Shown: positions 17,909 through 26,145, counted from the first letter of the stretch. The stretch: DNA of 64,000 nt from Bacteriovoracaceae bacterium (GCA_947441615.1 CANEUH010000005.1:1-64000); one strand, 5' to 3'. A program made the numbers and translations. Notes: generated by a model not told the origin, from the sequence alone.

Positions 17909-18206
17909 TTCAGTCTCCTCCCGTCATTAGACCACAGGTCTGTGCTGGCTTCCCCCCTGCAATTTTTGCCTACCCAAAAAGGACCTCTAGGCATCCCGCG
18001 ATGCCTAGGGAGGTGAATTTTTTGGAGGGCGATTTGAGGTGGGCCGCTGGGAGAGGAATACCGAATTCTGCGAACGTCCTACCTCCAAAGATCGGTACCC
18101 TTTGGATAGCTTTACACAAGGCAAGTCCCGTACCAAAATAAGAAGACGTAATTTTCATAACTTTAACCGATTAAAATTGGTGCCAGTGGCAAAACGAAAC
18201 CACATC
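17909..18206. ncRNA. Structured intergenic region, candidate non-coding RNA or long leader
   Basis: This stretch of about 300 bases lacks a gene but is visibly richer in G and C than its surroundings. It has three nested or serial stems. CTAGGCATC (17987-17995) pairs with GATGCCTAG (18000-18008), perfectly. GAGGTGGG (18036-18043) pairs with CCTACCTC (18078-18085) with one G-U. GGTAC (18094-18098) pairs with GTACC (18130-18134). The first stem is followed by a T run at 18018-18022. It matches no riboswitch core I know, including c-di-GMP, TPP, cobalamin, SAM and glycine. The strand is not certain; plus would make it the leader of the Tad-like gene. Confidence 0.35.
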
Positions 18207-20903
18207 ATGGCCCTGCAAAAAAATGAGCAGGGACAAATTAGTATCTTCTTTTCAGCGTCTCTCGTGGTGATGATCACGATTATCGCTTTTGTGATTAATA
18301 TTGGTTTGTTTGTTAAAGCAAAAATTAATCTTCAAAATGCTACCGATGCTGCCGCTTACGCGGGGGCCTCTGTTCAAGCGAGACAACTCACAAAGATCGC
18401 TTACCTTAACTGGGAAATGAGAAATATCTATAAAGAGTGGATGTATAAATACTATGTCATTGGAAACTTAAATATTCCGGATGTAGAAAATCCTGATGCC
18501 TCATCTGGACCTGATATGAAGTTTAAACTCATGCCGGATAATAACGTACTGACCGGAGTTGTTACTCCAGATCTTTTTAATATTCCAGCTGTTTGCATTC
18601 ATATATCTGGTTCTCAAACTAACATTTGTAAAAGATATTCGGTGCCAGGACTTCCTGAATTTGGCTCATCAAATTTAACTGGAGCCGAAGAAGCCTCCAG
18701 GGCCTTTATGGATGCTCTCATCTCCACTAAGGTTAATGACTGTGTTGACCGCTCTAGGCTCAATATGACTGTTGCTAACACTTGGACTTATAATGTTCTT
18801 AGTAGCAGCATGGATGAGAGCTTAGCCGGCAAAGGACCGGCCATTCTTTCAGATCGTCAAGGAGCTTGGCCAAGGGCTGTTGAGCTGGCCCTTAGAATTA
18901 GAAATCTTGAGTACGTCATGAATAGAGAAGCTGTCAGTAATGTCTGTGCTGGGGGCTCTACAAGCCTCACCAACTGCTCGAAGGCTATCTCAAGTATAGA
19001 TACAAAAATTTTAGGCAATGAACGAATTGTGAAAGCCTTTTATTCTGGATTTAGAAATCTAGGTAATGACATAGATAACGAAATGAAAAATTCTTTTACG
19101 TTAACTGAGTTACCACCGAAAAAAATTAAGTATGACAATTCAGCGGACGCAAGTAATTTACTTATTCCTAGTGGAAAATTAGGAAGCTACGAAAGACAGT
19201 GGCTAGATCTAAAACTCATGATGGTTAATTACGCTATCTTTTATGCAGCGATGATTCCTCGGGCCGATGATAGGACGTCGGGAGCGTGCGATATTTCTAA
19301 AGTAGCGATTCCTGTTCCAGGTTACCCTCTTGGGTTTTATAAAAATCCCTCGGTCCTCACTTACTATGCTGTAAAAGGTGAAGCGGAATTTGTGGGAATG
19401 TTTAATCCGTTTCAAGAAGGAGCGGTCAAGCTTCAAGCTTTTGCAGCCGCAAAACCCATGGGTGGAAGAATTGGCCCGATGCTATTTACTCAAAAAAATG
19501 GCGAAAATTATATCACAGGTAGAACTGATTCTTTAAAATTTAGATCTGTCCCTTATCTCACCTCTTATAAATTTGATGGGGTCGTAATAAGAGGACAAAA
19601 ATACAGTGAAAGTGGAACAGGAACGAATGTTAGAAAGTTTATTCCTGGACTTCCCCTTCCAACAAATTCGACAGAGTCCCCAGGTCCATTTTGGTTAGAT
19701 AGTCCAGGAAACCCAGTTGGAGGAGAGCTCGGTGGAGATGTCACCAGGATTCAGTTTGGTGTCCCAAATCTCGTCTATGATTATGAACAAAACTTTAAAC
19801 CCACGGGTTACACCGAGGCGAGTCTTCAAATTCATATGATCAACGCCGTAGACCCCTTAAGTGAAAAACCAATTGGCCTATTCTCTAAAAATCAATTCAA
19901 AAAATTTAAAGGCACTGCTCTCTCAAGTACAATTAGTCCAGACCAATTAAGGCATGAAATTAATCGTATTCGAACACCCACATTGTACGAAGCAGCTAAC
20001 TACATGATCCCGACTCCTAACAGCGAAGTAAACCTAGCGAATGCTTTGGACTCTTTTGGTTTTATCTCAGAAGTCGGAAGCCAACAATCAATAGAGAAAG
20101 ATGGAATCAAAACAATTAATGCCAAAATCTATGCCCCGCTCTACTCCACCAACGGACAAATTGATTTACTCTTCTCCCAAGCTAGTGAGGTGACTGAAAC
20201 CATCGAGGATTATATTGAAAAACAAAAGTATGGTATGAGAAAATACCTAAAGGCCATGAATAAAGCCGCTCTCAATATTTGGCTTGAACGACCTGCTGCT
20301 GAAGCTGAGGGCTCTAAACAAGGTTATGAAAGAGCGGCTAGGGGGGTATCTGACATTAATTTTTCTGATGCAAGTACTAATATTGATGCGCAGCCTAAGT
20401 CTTGCGAGAGTCTTGCTGGACAATTTCTATACTTCTATTTTGGAGAAGTGGATACAGATCTAGTCCCTCTTGATCCTACTGGATGCCCAGTACCTCTGAT
20501 AAAACTTCTTGAACAGTATTATTCAGGTGGTGGGCCTAATGGGGCCACTGACGATTTTAGCGCCGACTATTATTCCTTTAGTTATTCTTTCGATAAAAAC
20601 GTCGATAATACTAAATTCATGACGTCCTATATGCCTGGCCCCTATAGGGGAGCAGGACCAGACGGAATGTTTACAAACCCCATTACCAGAGCAGGCGACA
20701 ATACGCGGCGAAATTTTTATTCAACCAAGTTTATTACTCTTGATTCGGTGCAGTCAGGGAAAATCGACTCCTATGCAACTGAGGGATCTCTTATACATTC
20801 AGAAGGTTCCATGGATAAAACGGGAACTGGCGAGAATGTGAAGCACGAGTTTAAGAATCCCCTTGAAGGGGATCTTTCAGATCTCGACTCCATTAGGTAT
20901 TAA
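18207..20903 (+). CDS. Large Tad-like protein with TadE/TadG-type N-terminal anchor
   Basis: The product has 898 residues from the ATG at 18207. An open frame continues upstream to 18039, but that part overlaps the structured region and is basic and unlike the family. The first 60 residues (NEQGQISIFFSASLVVMITIIAFVINIGLFVKAKINLQNATDAAAYAGA) are the TadG-like signature: a membrane segment followed by the K-x-x-L-Q-N-A-x-D-A-A-A-L/Y-A-G motif. The remaining 830 residues are extracytoplasmic and unrecognised. No tad ATPase, prepilin or secretin gene is nearby, so it is an orphan. It could be a pilus-linked or surface protein. Confidence 0.7.
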   Translation: MALQKNEQGQISIFFSASLVVMITIIAFVINIGLFVKAKINLQNATDAAAYAGASVQARQLTKIAYLNWEMRNIYKEWMYKYYVIGNLNIPDVENPDASSGPDMKFKLMPDNNVLTGVVTPDLFNIPAVCIHISGSQTNICKRYSVPGLPEFGSSNLTGAEEASRAFMDALISTKVNDCVDRSRLNMTVANTWTYNVLSSSMDESLAGKGPAILSDRQGAWPRAVELALRIRNLEYVMNREAVSNVCAGGSTSLTNCSKAISSIDTKILGNERIVKAFYSGFRNLGNDIDNEMKNSFTLTELPPKKIKYDNSADASNLLIPSGKLGSYERQWLDLKLMMVNYAIFYAAMIPRADDRTSGACDISKVAIPVPGYPLGFYKNPSVLTYYAVKGEAEFVGMFNPFQEGAVKLQAFAAAKPMGGRIGPMLFTQKNGENYITGRTDSLKFRSVPYLTSYKFDGVVIRGQKYSESGTGTNVRKFIPGLPLPTNSTESPGPFWLDSPGNPVGGELGGDVTRIQFGVPNLVYDYEQNFKPTGYTEASLQIHMINAVDPLSEKPIGLFSKNQFKKFKGTALSSTISPDQLRHEINRIRTPTLYEAANYMIPTPNSEVNLANALDSFGFISEVGSQQSIEKDGIKTINAKIYAPLYSTNGQIDLLFSQASEVTETIEDYIEKQKYGMRKYLKAMNKAALNIWLERPAAEAEGSKQGYERAARGVSDINFSDASTNIDAQPKSCESLAGQFLYFYFGEVDTDLVPLDPTGCPVPLIKLLEQYYSGGGPNGATDDFSADYYSFSYSFDKNVDNTKFMTSYMPGPYRGAGPDGMFTNPITRAGDNTRRNFYSTKFITLDSVQSGKIDSYATEGSLIHSEGSMDKTGTGENVKHEFKNPLEGDLSDLDSIRY

Positions 20904-20914
20904 TATTTACTCAC

Positions 20915-20944
20915 TTGAAAATGGGGTCTTGAAAACCTTATAAT
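20915..20944 (+). promoter_or_regulatory. Sigma-70-type promoter for the Lys-rich protein gene
   Basis: TTGAAA (20915-20920), 18 bases, then a perfect TATAAT (20939-20944). Transcription should begin near 20951, which rules out the upstream TTG at 20948 and supports the GTG start at 20987. Confidence 0.6.
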
Positions 20945-20986
20945 GAGTTGTCTAAAAACACCTTCACTTCATCAAAAGGATCTTTT

Positions 20987-21604
20987 GTGGCCACGAAAAA
21001 GACCAAAAAAGCTGCTCCAAAAAAAGTAGCGAAAAAAGTAACAAAGAAAGCTGCTCCTAAGAAAGCGGCAAAAAAAGTAACAAAGAAAGCAGCTCCCAAG
21101 AAAGCGGCTCCGAAAAAAGTAACAAAGAAAGCTGCTCCTAAGAAAGCAGCTCCAAAAAAAGTAACAAAGAAAGTTGCTCCCAAAAAAGTAACTCCGAAGA
21201 AAGTAGTAAAAAAAGCTACTGCTAAAGTTGCTACCCCAAAAGTAAAAGTCGAGCCGAAGGCAAAAGAGAAAAAAGTTGTTGTTCCAGAAGTCGTATCTTC
21301 TAAAACTCCAGCTCACGCTGCTCAATCTTTTAACGATGACTATACAGCCGACTCACTTAACGATGATTTTGATGCTGAATTCGATTCTGACGAAGAAGAA
21401 GAAGGTGAGGCCAAGCCTGCTGATGAAGCTTCTGAGGAAGAAGAAGAAAGTTACGGATACGGTTGGGGATACGAAGAAGGCTTAGACTCTCCAGAAGACG
21501 AAGAGGATGAAGAAGATGATTTGGACGAAGACGTTGAATACGTTAAAGGTCCAAAGAAAAAATCTGGTGAAGATGAAGACGAAGACGAGGATGACGACTA
21601 CTAG
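20987..21604 (+). CDS. Histone H1-like Lys/Ala/Pro-rich protein with acidic tail
   Basis: The product has 205 residues. The GTG at 20987 is chosen because AAAAGGA lies at good spacing and the promoter is just upstream. Residues 1-95 are repeats of K-K-A-A-P-K-K, K-K-V-T-K-K and variants, as in bacterial H1-like DNA-binding proteins (AlgP, HctB type). The last 85 residues are dominated by Asp and Glu with a YGYGWGYEEG insert and end in an acidic run. The protein is therefore strongly bipolar. The basic half probably binds DNA or RNA, and the acidic half may modulate it. The repeats give long spurious open frames on the opposite strand. Confidence 0.75.
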   Translation: MATKKTKKAAPKKVAKKVTKKAAPKKAAKKVTKKAAPKKAAPKKVTKKAAPKKAAPKKVTKKVAPKKVTPKKVVKKATAKVATPKVKVEPKAKEKKVVVPEVVSSKTPAHAAQSFNDDYTADSLNDDFDAEFDSDEEEEGEAKPADEASEEEEESYGYGWGYEEGLDSPEDEEDEEDDLDEDVEYVKGPKKKSGEDEDEDEDDDY

Positions 21605-21614
21605 TCAACAAGAT

Positions 21615-21645
21615 AAAATGGCTCCGATAGGAGCCATTTTTATTT
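21615..21645 (+). terminator. Terminator after the Lys-rich protein gene
   Basis: AAAATGGCTC (21615-21624) and GAGCCATTTT (21631-21640) form a perfect 10-base stem around CGATAG, then T-A-T-T-T. It separates this gene from the glutaredoxin gene. Confidence 0.85.
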
Positions 21646-21656
21646 GAAAGGTTTGA

Positions 21657-21923
21657 ATGAAAAAACTAGAACTGTATTTTTTCCCCGAATGTCCCTACTG
21701 TCAGATCGTAGAGGAAGCTCTTAAAGCGACTGGTCTTAATAAGAAAATCACTTATTACAACATTAGAGAAAATGAGCATCATAGACAAACGCTTCTAAAG
21801 GTCACAGGACGAGGAACAGTTCCTTGTCTTTTCATTGATGGAAAACCCATGCATGAATCAAGAGATATTGCGGCCTGGCTTCACAAGTATTCTAAAGAAA
21901 TCTCTCAGCATGGAGACAACTAA
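21657..21923 (+). CDS. Glutaredoxin-like protein
   Basis: The product has 88 residues. The redox motif CPYC is at residues 12-15 (FFPECPYC), and the cis-proline motif is GTVPCLFIDGKPMHESRDI, as in glutaredoxins and GST N-terminal domains. It probably reduces disulfides or mixed glutathione disulfides. An extra Cys after the cis-Pro is unusual. It starts a close run with the HD-domain gene, whose GTG follows the stop directly. Confidence 0.8.
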   Translation: MKKLELYFFPECPYCQIVEEALKATGLNKKITYYNIRENEHHRQTLLKVTGRGTVPCLFIDGKPMHESRDIAAWLHKYSKEISQHGDN

Positions 21924-23213
21924 GTGGAAATTAGAGATCCCGTACACGGTTCGATTCCTATTAATGATTCTGAAATTCAAATTATAGAACATCCATTCTT
22001 TCAGCGGCTAAGAAACATCAAGCAGCTGGGTTTTTCTGAATATGTATTCCCTGGAGCAACTCATACCCGCTACCTCCACTCGATTGGAGTGATGAATGTA
22101 GCAACTCTCGTTTTTAATAGCTTATTTAAAGATCAGAACTCAAAAGAGATTCAACGACTCAAAGAAAGTTTAAGACTTGGGTGTCTTCTTCATGACATTG
22201 GACATGCTCCCCTGAGTCACTCAACCGAATCAGTGATGCCTATGGTAAGTACCTTAAATCTACCAAAGCAATTTGTAGACAGGGAAAGACAGGCCACTCA
22301 CGAAGACTATACAATAAAATCCATTACTGATTCTTCTTTCACTCAATCCTTTAAGGGAGTCACTTCTGAATTTGGTATTGATCCAAAAGCAGTCGCGGAA
22401 CTTGTCACTGGAGCGACGTCAGACGAAGGATACTTTACGGTTAACGGAGTTAACTACTTCCCCCTACTTCATCAACTTGTTTCCAGTGAAATGGATTGTG
22501 ACAGAATGGATTATCTTTTAAGAGATAGCTACTTCTGTGGTGTGAGTTATGGGAAATTCGATCTGGACTGGATTATTGATAATCTAAAAATCTGTACAGA
22601 AAACAATCAGGCCTACCTCGGAATTTCAGAAAGAGCGATTTCAACTTTCGATGACTTTCTTCTTTCTAGGTTTCATATGTTTATGATGGTTTATTTTCAT
22701 TACAGAGCTGTTTGCTTGGAGCAGATGCTCCAAAGATATTTCGATTCTTGTAAAGATGAATATTCTATCCCTTCCAAGATTGAGGCGTATCTCGAGCATG
22801 ATGACTCCTATCTCTATAGGGTTCTCAAAAAGTCACAAAATATTTGGGCCAAAAGAATTTCTATGAACAATATCCCGAAAAAGATCCTAGAGACGTTTGG
22901 AACAGTTCACCTCAATCAAATGCAAGATCTTGAGAACTATTTTAATTCACAAAGTATTGATTATATTAAATGCTCATCAACTGGAAGGCTTTCTAAATAC
23001 TATAGTGAAAACTCACCACAAAATAATTTCCCTATGAAAGTCATGCGAGAGTCTTCACTCTCTAAAAACCATAGAACTGTTAAAAATATTCAGGAAGCGA
23101 CAGATTTATTTCTTAAATATAGTCAGTCTCATGCTGTGAACAGAATTCATTGTGACTTTGATGAGCTGAATCCAAACCAGCAGAAAGAAGTTCTAAAAAT
23201 TATTCAGGCATAA
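21924..23213 (+). CDS. HD-domain phosphohydrolase, SAMHD1/YwfO-like
   Basis: The product has 429 residues from a GTG that touches the glutaredoxin stop. The opening EIRDPVHGSIPI and FQRLRNIKQLGFSEYVFPGATHTRYLHSIGV are hallmark sequences of the dNTP triphosphohydrolase-like HD group. They are followed by LLHDIGHAPLSHSTE and the later SSEMDCDRMDYLLRDSYFCGVSYG. Members hydrolyse dNTPs or related nucleotides with a divalent metal. The physiological substrate here is unknown. Confidence 0.85.
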   Translation: MEIRDPVHGSIPINDSEIQIIEHPFFQRLRNIKQLGFSEYVFPGATHTRYLHSIGVMNVATLVFNSLFKDQNSKEIQRLKESLRLGCLLHDIGHAPLSHSTESVMPMVSTLNLPKQFVDRERQATHEDYTIKSITDSSFTQSFKGVTSEFGIDPKAVAELVTGATSDEGYFTVNGVNYFPLLHQLVSSEMDCDRMDYLLRDSYFCGVSYGKFDLDWIIDNLKICTENNQAYLGISERAISTFDDFLLSRFHMFMMVYFHYRAVCLEQMLQRYFDSCKDEYSIPSKIEAYLEHDDSYLYRVLKKSQNIWAKRISMNNIPKKILETFGTVHLNQMQDLENYFNSQSIDYIKCSSTGRLSKYYSENSPQNNFPMKVMRESSLSKNHRTVKNIQEATDLFLKYSQSHAVNRIHCDFDELNPNQQKEVLKIIQA

Positions 23214-23214
23214 T

Positions 23215-23874
23215 ATGTATAAGTTTTTTCTTTATTCGATGTTGGTCATTATCTACCTGGGGCTTGCGAAAACGCTCTCCCCATCGGAGATAGGTGTCCA
23301 ATATCTCCAAAATGAAAAAGGTTTTTCAAAATTAGTCAAAGGCCCGATGACAACTGTCATTTTAGTGGATACTCATGCGACCGGTTTTTTAATCAAGACT
23401 TTCTATCAGAAATATAGAGTTATCTTGGGTTATGATAATGTAGAAGAACTTATTGTAAGAACAAGCCGTGAATTCGCTCGTAAAAATTTGCCCAATATTG
23501 GTCTTTCGGTCTACCGAAAGTTTAATGAGAAGGAAGAGTATCTTCCGCTTCCTCCTGGATCAATCTATGTAAACAATAATGAGTTTGGTGACTGGAAACT
23601 AAATAAGAAAGGTGAAACCAAATGGAAATTCAAAAAAAGTTTTAAGAATTTTCCCCGATACCTTGGCTGGGGCAAGTTCCGACCAGATGAAAAGTTTTTT
23701 CAGGATTTGAAAACAAGCATTTCGTTGAATCAAACTTTTTATGGACCAAATAAAGAATTTGGCCCTGAAGGATACGTAACTCAAAAAAATTTCCCTCACT
23801 TCTTTAAAGGTGAGAGGAAAAAGAAAGTTGAGTTAAAAACATTACTCTTTGAGTATTTTAAAGAAAACTTTTAA
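23215..23874 (+). CDS. Hypothetical exported or membrane-anchored protein
   Basis: The product has 219 residues. A single hydrophobic N-terminal segment (FFLYSMLVIIYLGLA) could be an uncleaved anchor or a signal peptide. The rest is rich in Lys, Phe, Gly and aromatic residues, with VILVDTHATGFLIKTFYQKY and a LPPGSIYV segment. I do not recognise a family. It begins one base after the HD gene and ends eight bases before a membrane protein gene, so it belongs to that operon. Confidence 0.6.
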   Translation: MYKFFLYSMLVIIYLGLAKTLSPSEIGVQYLQNEKGFSKLVKGPMTTVILVDTHATGFLIKTFYQKYRVILGYDNVEELIVRTSREFARKNLPNIGLSVYRKFNEKEEYLPLPPGSIYVNNNEFGDWKLNKKGETKWKFKKSFKNFPRYLGWGKFRPDEKFFQDLKTSISLNQTFYGPNKEFGPEGYVTQKNFPHFFKGERKKKVELKTLLFEYFKENF

Positions 23875-23882
23875 GGATCGTT

Positions 23883-24785
23883 ATGGCAGAAATTTTTGAT
23901 CGACTCGTAATAAGACTCCTTCTGGCAAGCTTTGTCTGCTTAATGATTTATCTTTACAGATATGCCCATGTTATTTTTTACCCTACAGTGAAAAGACAAG
24001 TTCTAAAGAAAATCCACCCCGCTGAAAATCCAGCAGACACCCTCCACCTTTTCTCAAGAGTGATTGGAATCTCAATTATTTTTTCATCCATTAGTTTTAA
24101 TGAGACCACAGGTTTTTTTCTGAGCCTATTTCACTTTGCAGTTTGGGGAACGATTGCCATAGTTTTGTATCTACTATCTCTTTACATCATTGAATCGATT
24201 GTCTTTTATAATTTTGACTACACGGACGAAATTCTTAAAAGAAAGAATATGAGTTACGCTATTATTAGCTTTTGCCATGCTATTGTTATTGCTCTTCTAA
24301 GCCGAACTGTCATGATTGAAGCAGAGAATTCTATCGTGATTCTCCTCGTCCTATGGCTTTACATGCTGGTGATCGTTGGCTTCTCAATCAAGTACTATAC
24401 ATTCATTAGTAAATTGAGCTTTAACCGGTTGATGATCCAAAAAAATATGTCCCTTTGCTTTTCTTATGGTGGCTTCACTCTGGGGGCCGGATTTGTTGTA
24501 GCAAGCTGCTTTGATCAGGAACATTACGACATCACTGTTTATTGTATTCAAGTACTTTTAAAAACGATCCTATCTCTGATTATTTTTCCTATCTTCAAAA
24601 AAGGTCTGGTTAAAATTTTTCCCATAAAAATGGGAGACGAACGCAGTTTAGAAGGTCATGTTGAGAATGAGATGCAAAGTCTTGGCTATGGATTCTTTGA
24701 AGGCTGTGTCTTCATTTCTGGAGCAATCCTGACCACAATGATCGTGAATCGGATCCAGTTTGGTACAATTTACCCATTTTTTTAA
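23883..24785 (+). CDS. Polytopic membrane protein, DUF350-like
   Basis: The product has 300 residues and about eight membrane segments in two similar halves. Segments such as NFDYTDEILKRKNMSYAIISFCHAIVIALL and the second-half GFFEGCVFISGAILTTMIV resemble DUF350, whose members carry a D/N-x-x-x-E-I-x-x-x-N-x-x-x-A pattern before a membrane helix. Function unknown. It follows the unknown gene closely, and no other recognisable partner of DUF350 is present. Confidence 0.55.
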   Translation: MAEIFDRLVIRLLLASFVCLMIYLYRYAHVIFYPTVKRQVLKKIHPAENPADTLHLFSRVIGISIIFSSISFNETTGFFLSLFHFAVWGTIAIVLYLLSLYIIESIVFYNFDYTDEILKRKNMSYAIISFCHAIVIALLSRTVMIEAENSIVILLVLWLYMLVIVGFSIKYYTFISKLSFNRLMIQKNMSLCFSYGGFTLGAGFVVASCFDQEHYDITVYCIQVLLKTILSLIIFPIFKKGLVKIFPIKMGDERSLEGHVENEMQSLGYGFFEGCVFISGAILTTMIVNRIQFGTIYPFF

Positions 24786-24794
24786 CGGCCACAT

Positions 24795-24824
24795 CCTCTG
24801 GTAGAATATCTACCAGAGGGTTTT
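24795..24824 (+). promoter_or_regulatory. Perfect hairpin abutting the rhodanese-like gene start
   Basis: CCTCTGGTAG (24795-24804) and CTACCAGAGG (24810-24819) form a perfect 10-base stem. The GTTTT before the ATG at 24825 follows at once. The only Shine-Dalgarno sequence, AGAGGG, is in the right arm. The hairpin could end the upstream operon and also hide the ribosome site of the next gene. Confidence 0.6.
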
Positions 24825-25337
24825 ATGGCCAAAAAGTACCACAATCTATTTGCACAAATTCAAGCTTTTGAAAAACATGTTGAAGATCTTGAGGGTCGTA
24901 TCTATCAGCTTGAGCAAAAAATTGAACAAATGATCGATGTGGAAAGAAATCATCTCATTCGGATAAAAAATAACGAAGAAGTTTCAGATGAATTCATTTT
25001 AAGTGGCAGAAAATATCAAGATCTTTCCCCTGAAAAGGCTTGGAAATTATACTGTAACAGGGATTTTGATTTCATCTTGATCGATGTATCAGACAAAGAA
25101 TTTACGCCCGAAGAGAAATTACCAGAAGCACAAAGTATTCCCTGGGAAGATTTCCCGGACCGTTTTTATGAAATAACGACTAAGACTACCCCTATTCTCA
25201 TTATTTCCGAAGATGGAACAAACTCTGTACTGGCCTGTGAATATCTCGCTAAGCGCGGGTACTACAATTGCAATAATGTTTCCGGGGGCTATAAACACTG
25301 GATTGGATTTCAAGTTTCAAAAATCAGATCAGCTTAA
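24825..25337 (+). CDS. Coiled-coil plus rhodanese-like domain, catalytic cysteine absent
   Basis: The product has 170 residues. Residues about 8-45 are a coiled coil (QAFEKHVEDLEGRIYQLEQK). The rest is a rhodanese domain: FDFILIDVSDKEF, PILIISEDGTNSVLACEYL, and the closing NVSGGYKHW. In active enzymes the loop is C-x-x-G-x-x. Here the cysteine position is S128 (SEDGTN), so sulfur transfer is not expected. It may be a binding module. It overlaps the convergent MarR gene by four bases at the stop codons. Confidence 0.75.
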   Translation: MAKKYHNLFAQIQAFEKHVEDLEGRIYQLEQKIEQMIDVERNHLIRIKNNEEVSDEFILSGRKYQDLSPEKAWKLYCNRDFDFILIDVSDKEFTPEEKLPEAQSIPWEDFPDRFYEITTKTTPILIISEDGTNSVLACEYLAKRGYYNCNNVSGGYKHWIGFQVSKIRSA

Positions 25338-25789
25338 ATTAAGCTACCCTTTTTCTGATTTTCTAAAAGTTCGCGGTACAAATTATCTAGCATTAACTCA
25401 ACTCGATCGAGCTCTACTTCACCTAGCTTTGTGGTGTATTGGCCCTCTAAATCATTGGTCACTTGCAAAAGGTTGAGTTTAAATTTCTCCCCATAATCCG
25501 TTAGAAAAACTAATTGCTCTCTTTTATCTTGATCTGAGTTCGATCGTTTTATATAACCGCGTTTTTCCAATTCATTGAGGTGAGAAGTCATGGTTTGTTT
25601 TTTTAAACCGCATGCCTTTCCGATCATTTTAATTGACGGGCCGTCGTTTTCAGATAAAAACATCAAAATTTCTAAGAAACTTGGACGGAGATCATTGAAG
25701 CCGCTAGATTGAAGCTCTTTAATGAGTTCAATACTATAAACTCGATAGATTTTTTTAAGAAGACTTCCAATGTTAGCAATTCTTTTCAT
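25334..25789 (-). CDS. MarR-family transcriptional regulator
   Basis: The product has 151 residues, the family norm. The winged helix-turn-helix spans about residues 35-100: FLEILMFLSENDGPSIKMIGKACGLKKQTMTSHLNELEKRGYI, then the wing SDQDKREQLVFLTDYG. Flanking helices would make the dimer. A perfect operator lies directly before the start, so autorepression is likely. The ligand is unknown. No other gene is obviously in its reach except the small secreted protein upstream at 25830-26015. Confidence 0.85.
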   Translation of the reverse strand: MKRIANIGSLLKKIYRVYSIELIKELQSSGFNDLRPSFLEILMFLSENDGPSIKMIGKACGLKKQTMTSHLNELEKRGYIKRSNSDQDKREQLVFLTDYGEKFKLNLLQVTNDLEGQYTTKLGEVELDRVELMLDNLYRELLENQKKGSLI

Positions 25790-25810
25790 ATAGTATGACT
25801 ATCATACTAT
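25790..25810. promoter_or_regulatory. MarR-type operator
   Basis: ATAGTATGA (25790-25798), CTA, TCATACTAT (25802-25810) is a perfect 9-base inverted repeat with a 3-base centre. It touches the MarR start codon at 25787-25789. On the minus strand it contains TATGAT and TACTAT, which could serve as a -10. The closeness leaves no room for a Shine-Dalgarno sequence, so the message may be nearly leaderless. Confidence 0.7.
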
Positions 25811-25829
25811 GGTTTTAGATAAGTTGATA

Positions 25830-26015
25830 TTAGATTTTTTTTAGCGCTCGCTCGATCTCTTCAGGAAGCACCAGTTGTTTCTGAACAGTTTTAACAGTCT
25901 TGGTATCCATTCCATGACTCCATAAATGCAATCTTAATCGCTCTTTCACTGACATATTCGGTGATGCCGTTGCTGAAAAAGAAGCGAGAACGATCATGGA
26001 AAGAATGAATTTCAT
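25830..26015 (-). CDS. Small secreted protein
   Basis: The product has 61 residues with a clear signal peptide (MKFILSMIVLASFSATA), leaving a mature piece of about 44 residues that is basic and helical (VKERLRLHLWSHG, VLPEEIERALKK). AAAGGATC is well placed before the ATG. No family is recognised. It lies between the MarR operator and the rod cluster. Confidence 0.6.
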   Translation of the reverse strand: MKFILSMIVLASFSATASPNMSVKERLRLHLWSHGMDTKTVKTVQKQLVLPEEIERALKKI

Positions 26016-26145
26016 AATGATCCTTTTTGTTTAAAGGATCGCAAAATGAATGCCAATCAATTCAACACAGATTCAAACACATGCAAGCTTTAATGTGTAT
26101 AAAGTTTAGCCGACAGAGTGCCAGCTTAAGACACCCTACCTGTCT

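Noticed and set aside
17941-18200. Known riboswitch or housekeeping RNA (c-di-GMP, cobalamin, TPP, tmRNA, RNase P, SRP)
   Set aside because: I compared the conserved cores from memory and none matched; only a general structured region can be claimed.
18039-18206. N-terminal extension of the Tad-like protein
   Set aside because: It is basic and atypical, and the DNA there forms stems; the TadG-type segment starts properly at the later ATG.
20938-21325. Long Phe/Ala-rich frames opposite the Lys-rich gene
   Set aside because: They arise from the AAG/GCT-rich repeats of the coding strand and have no ribosome site or promoter of their own.
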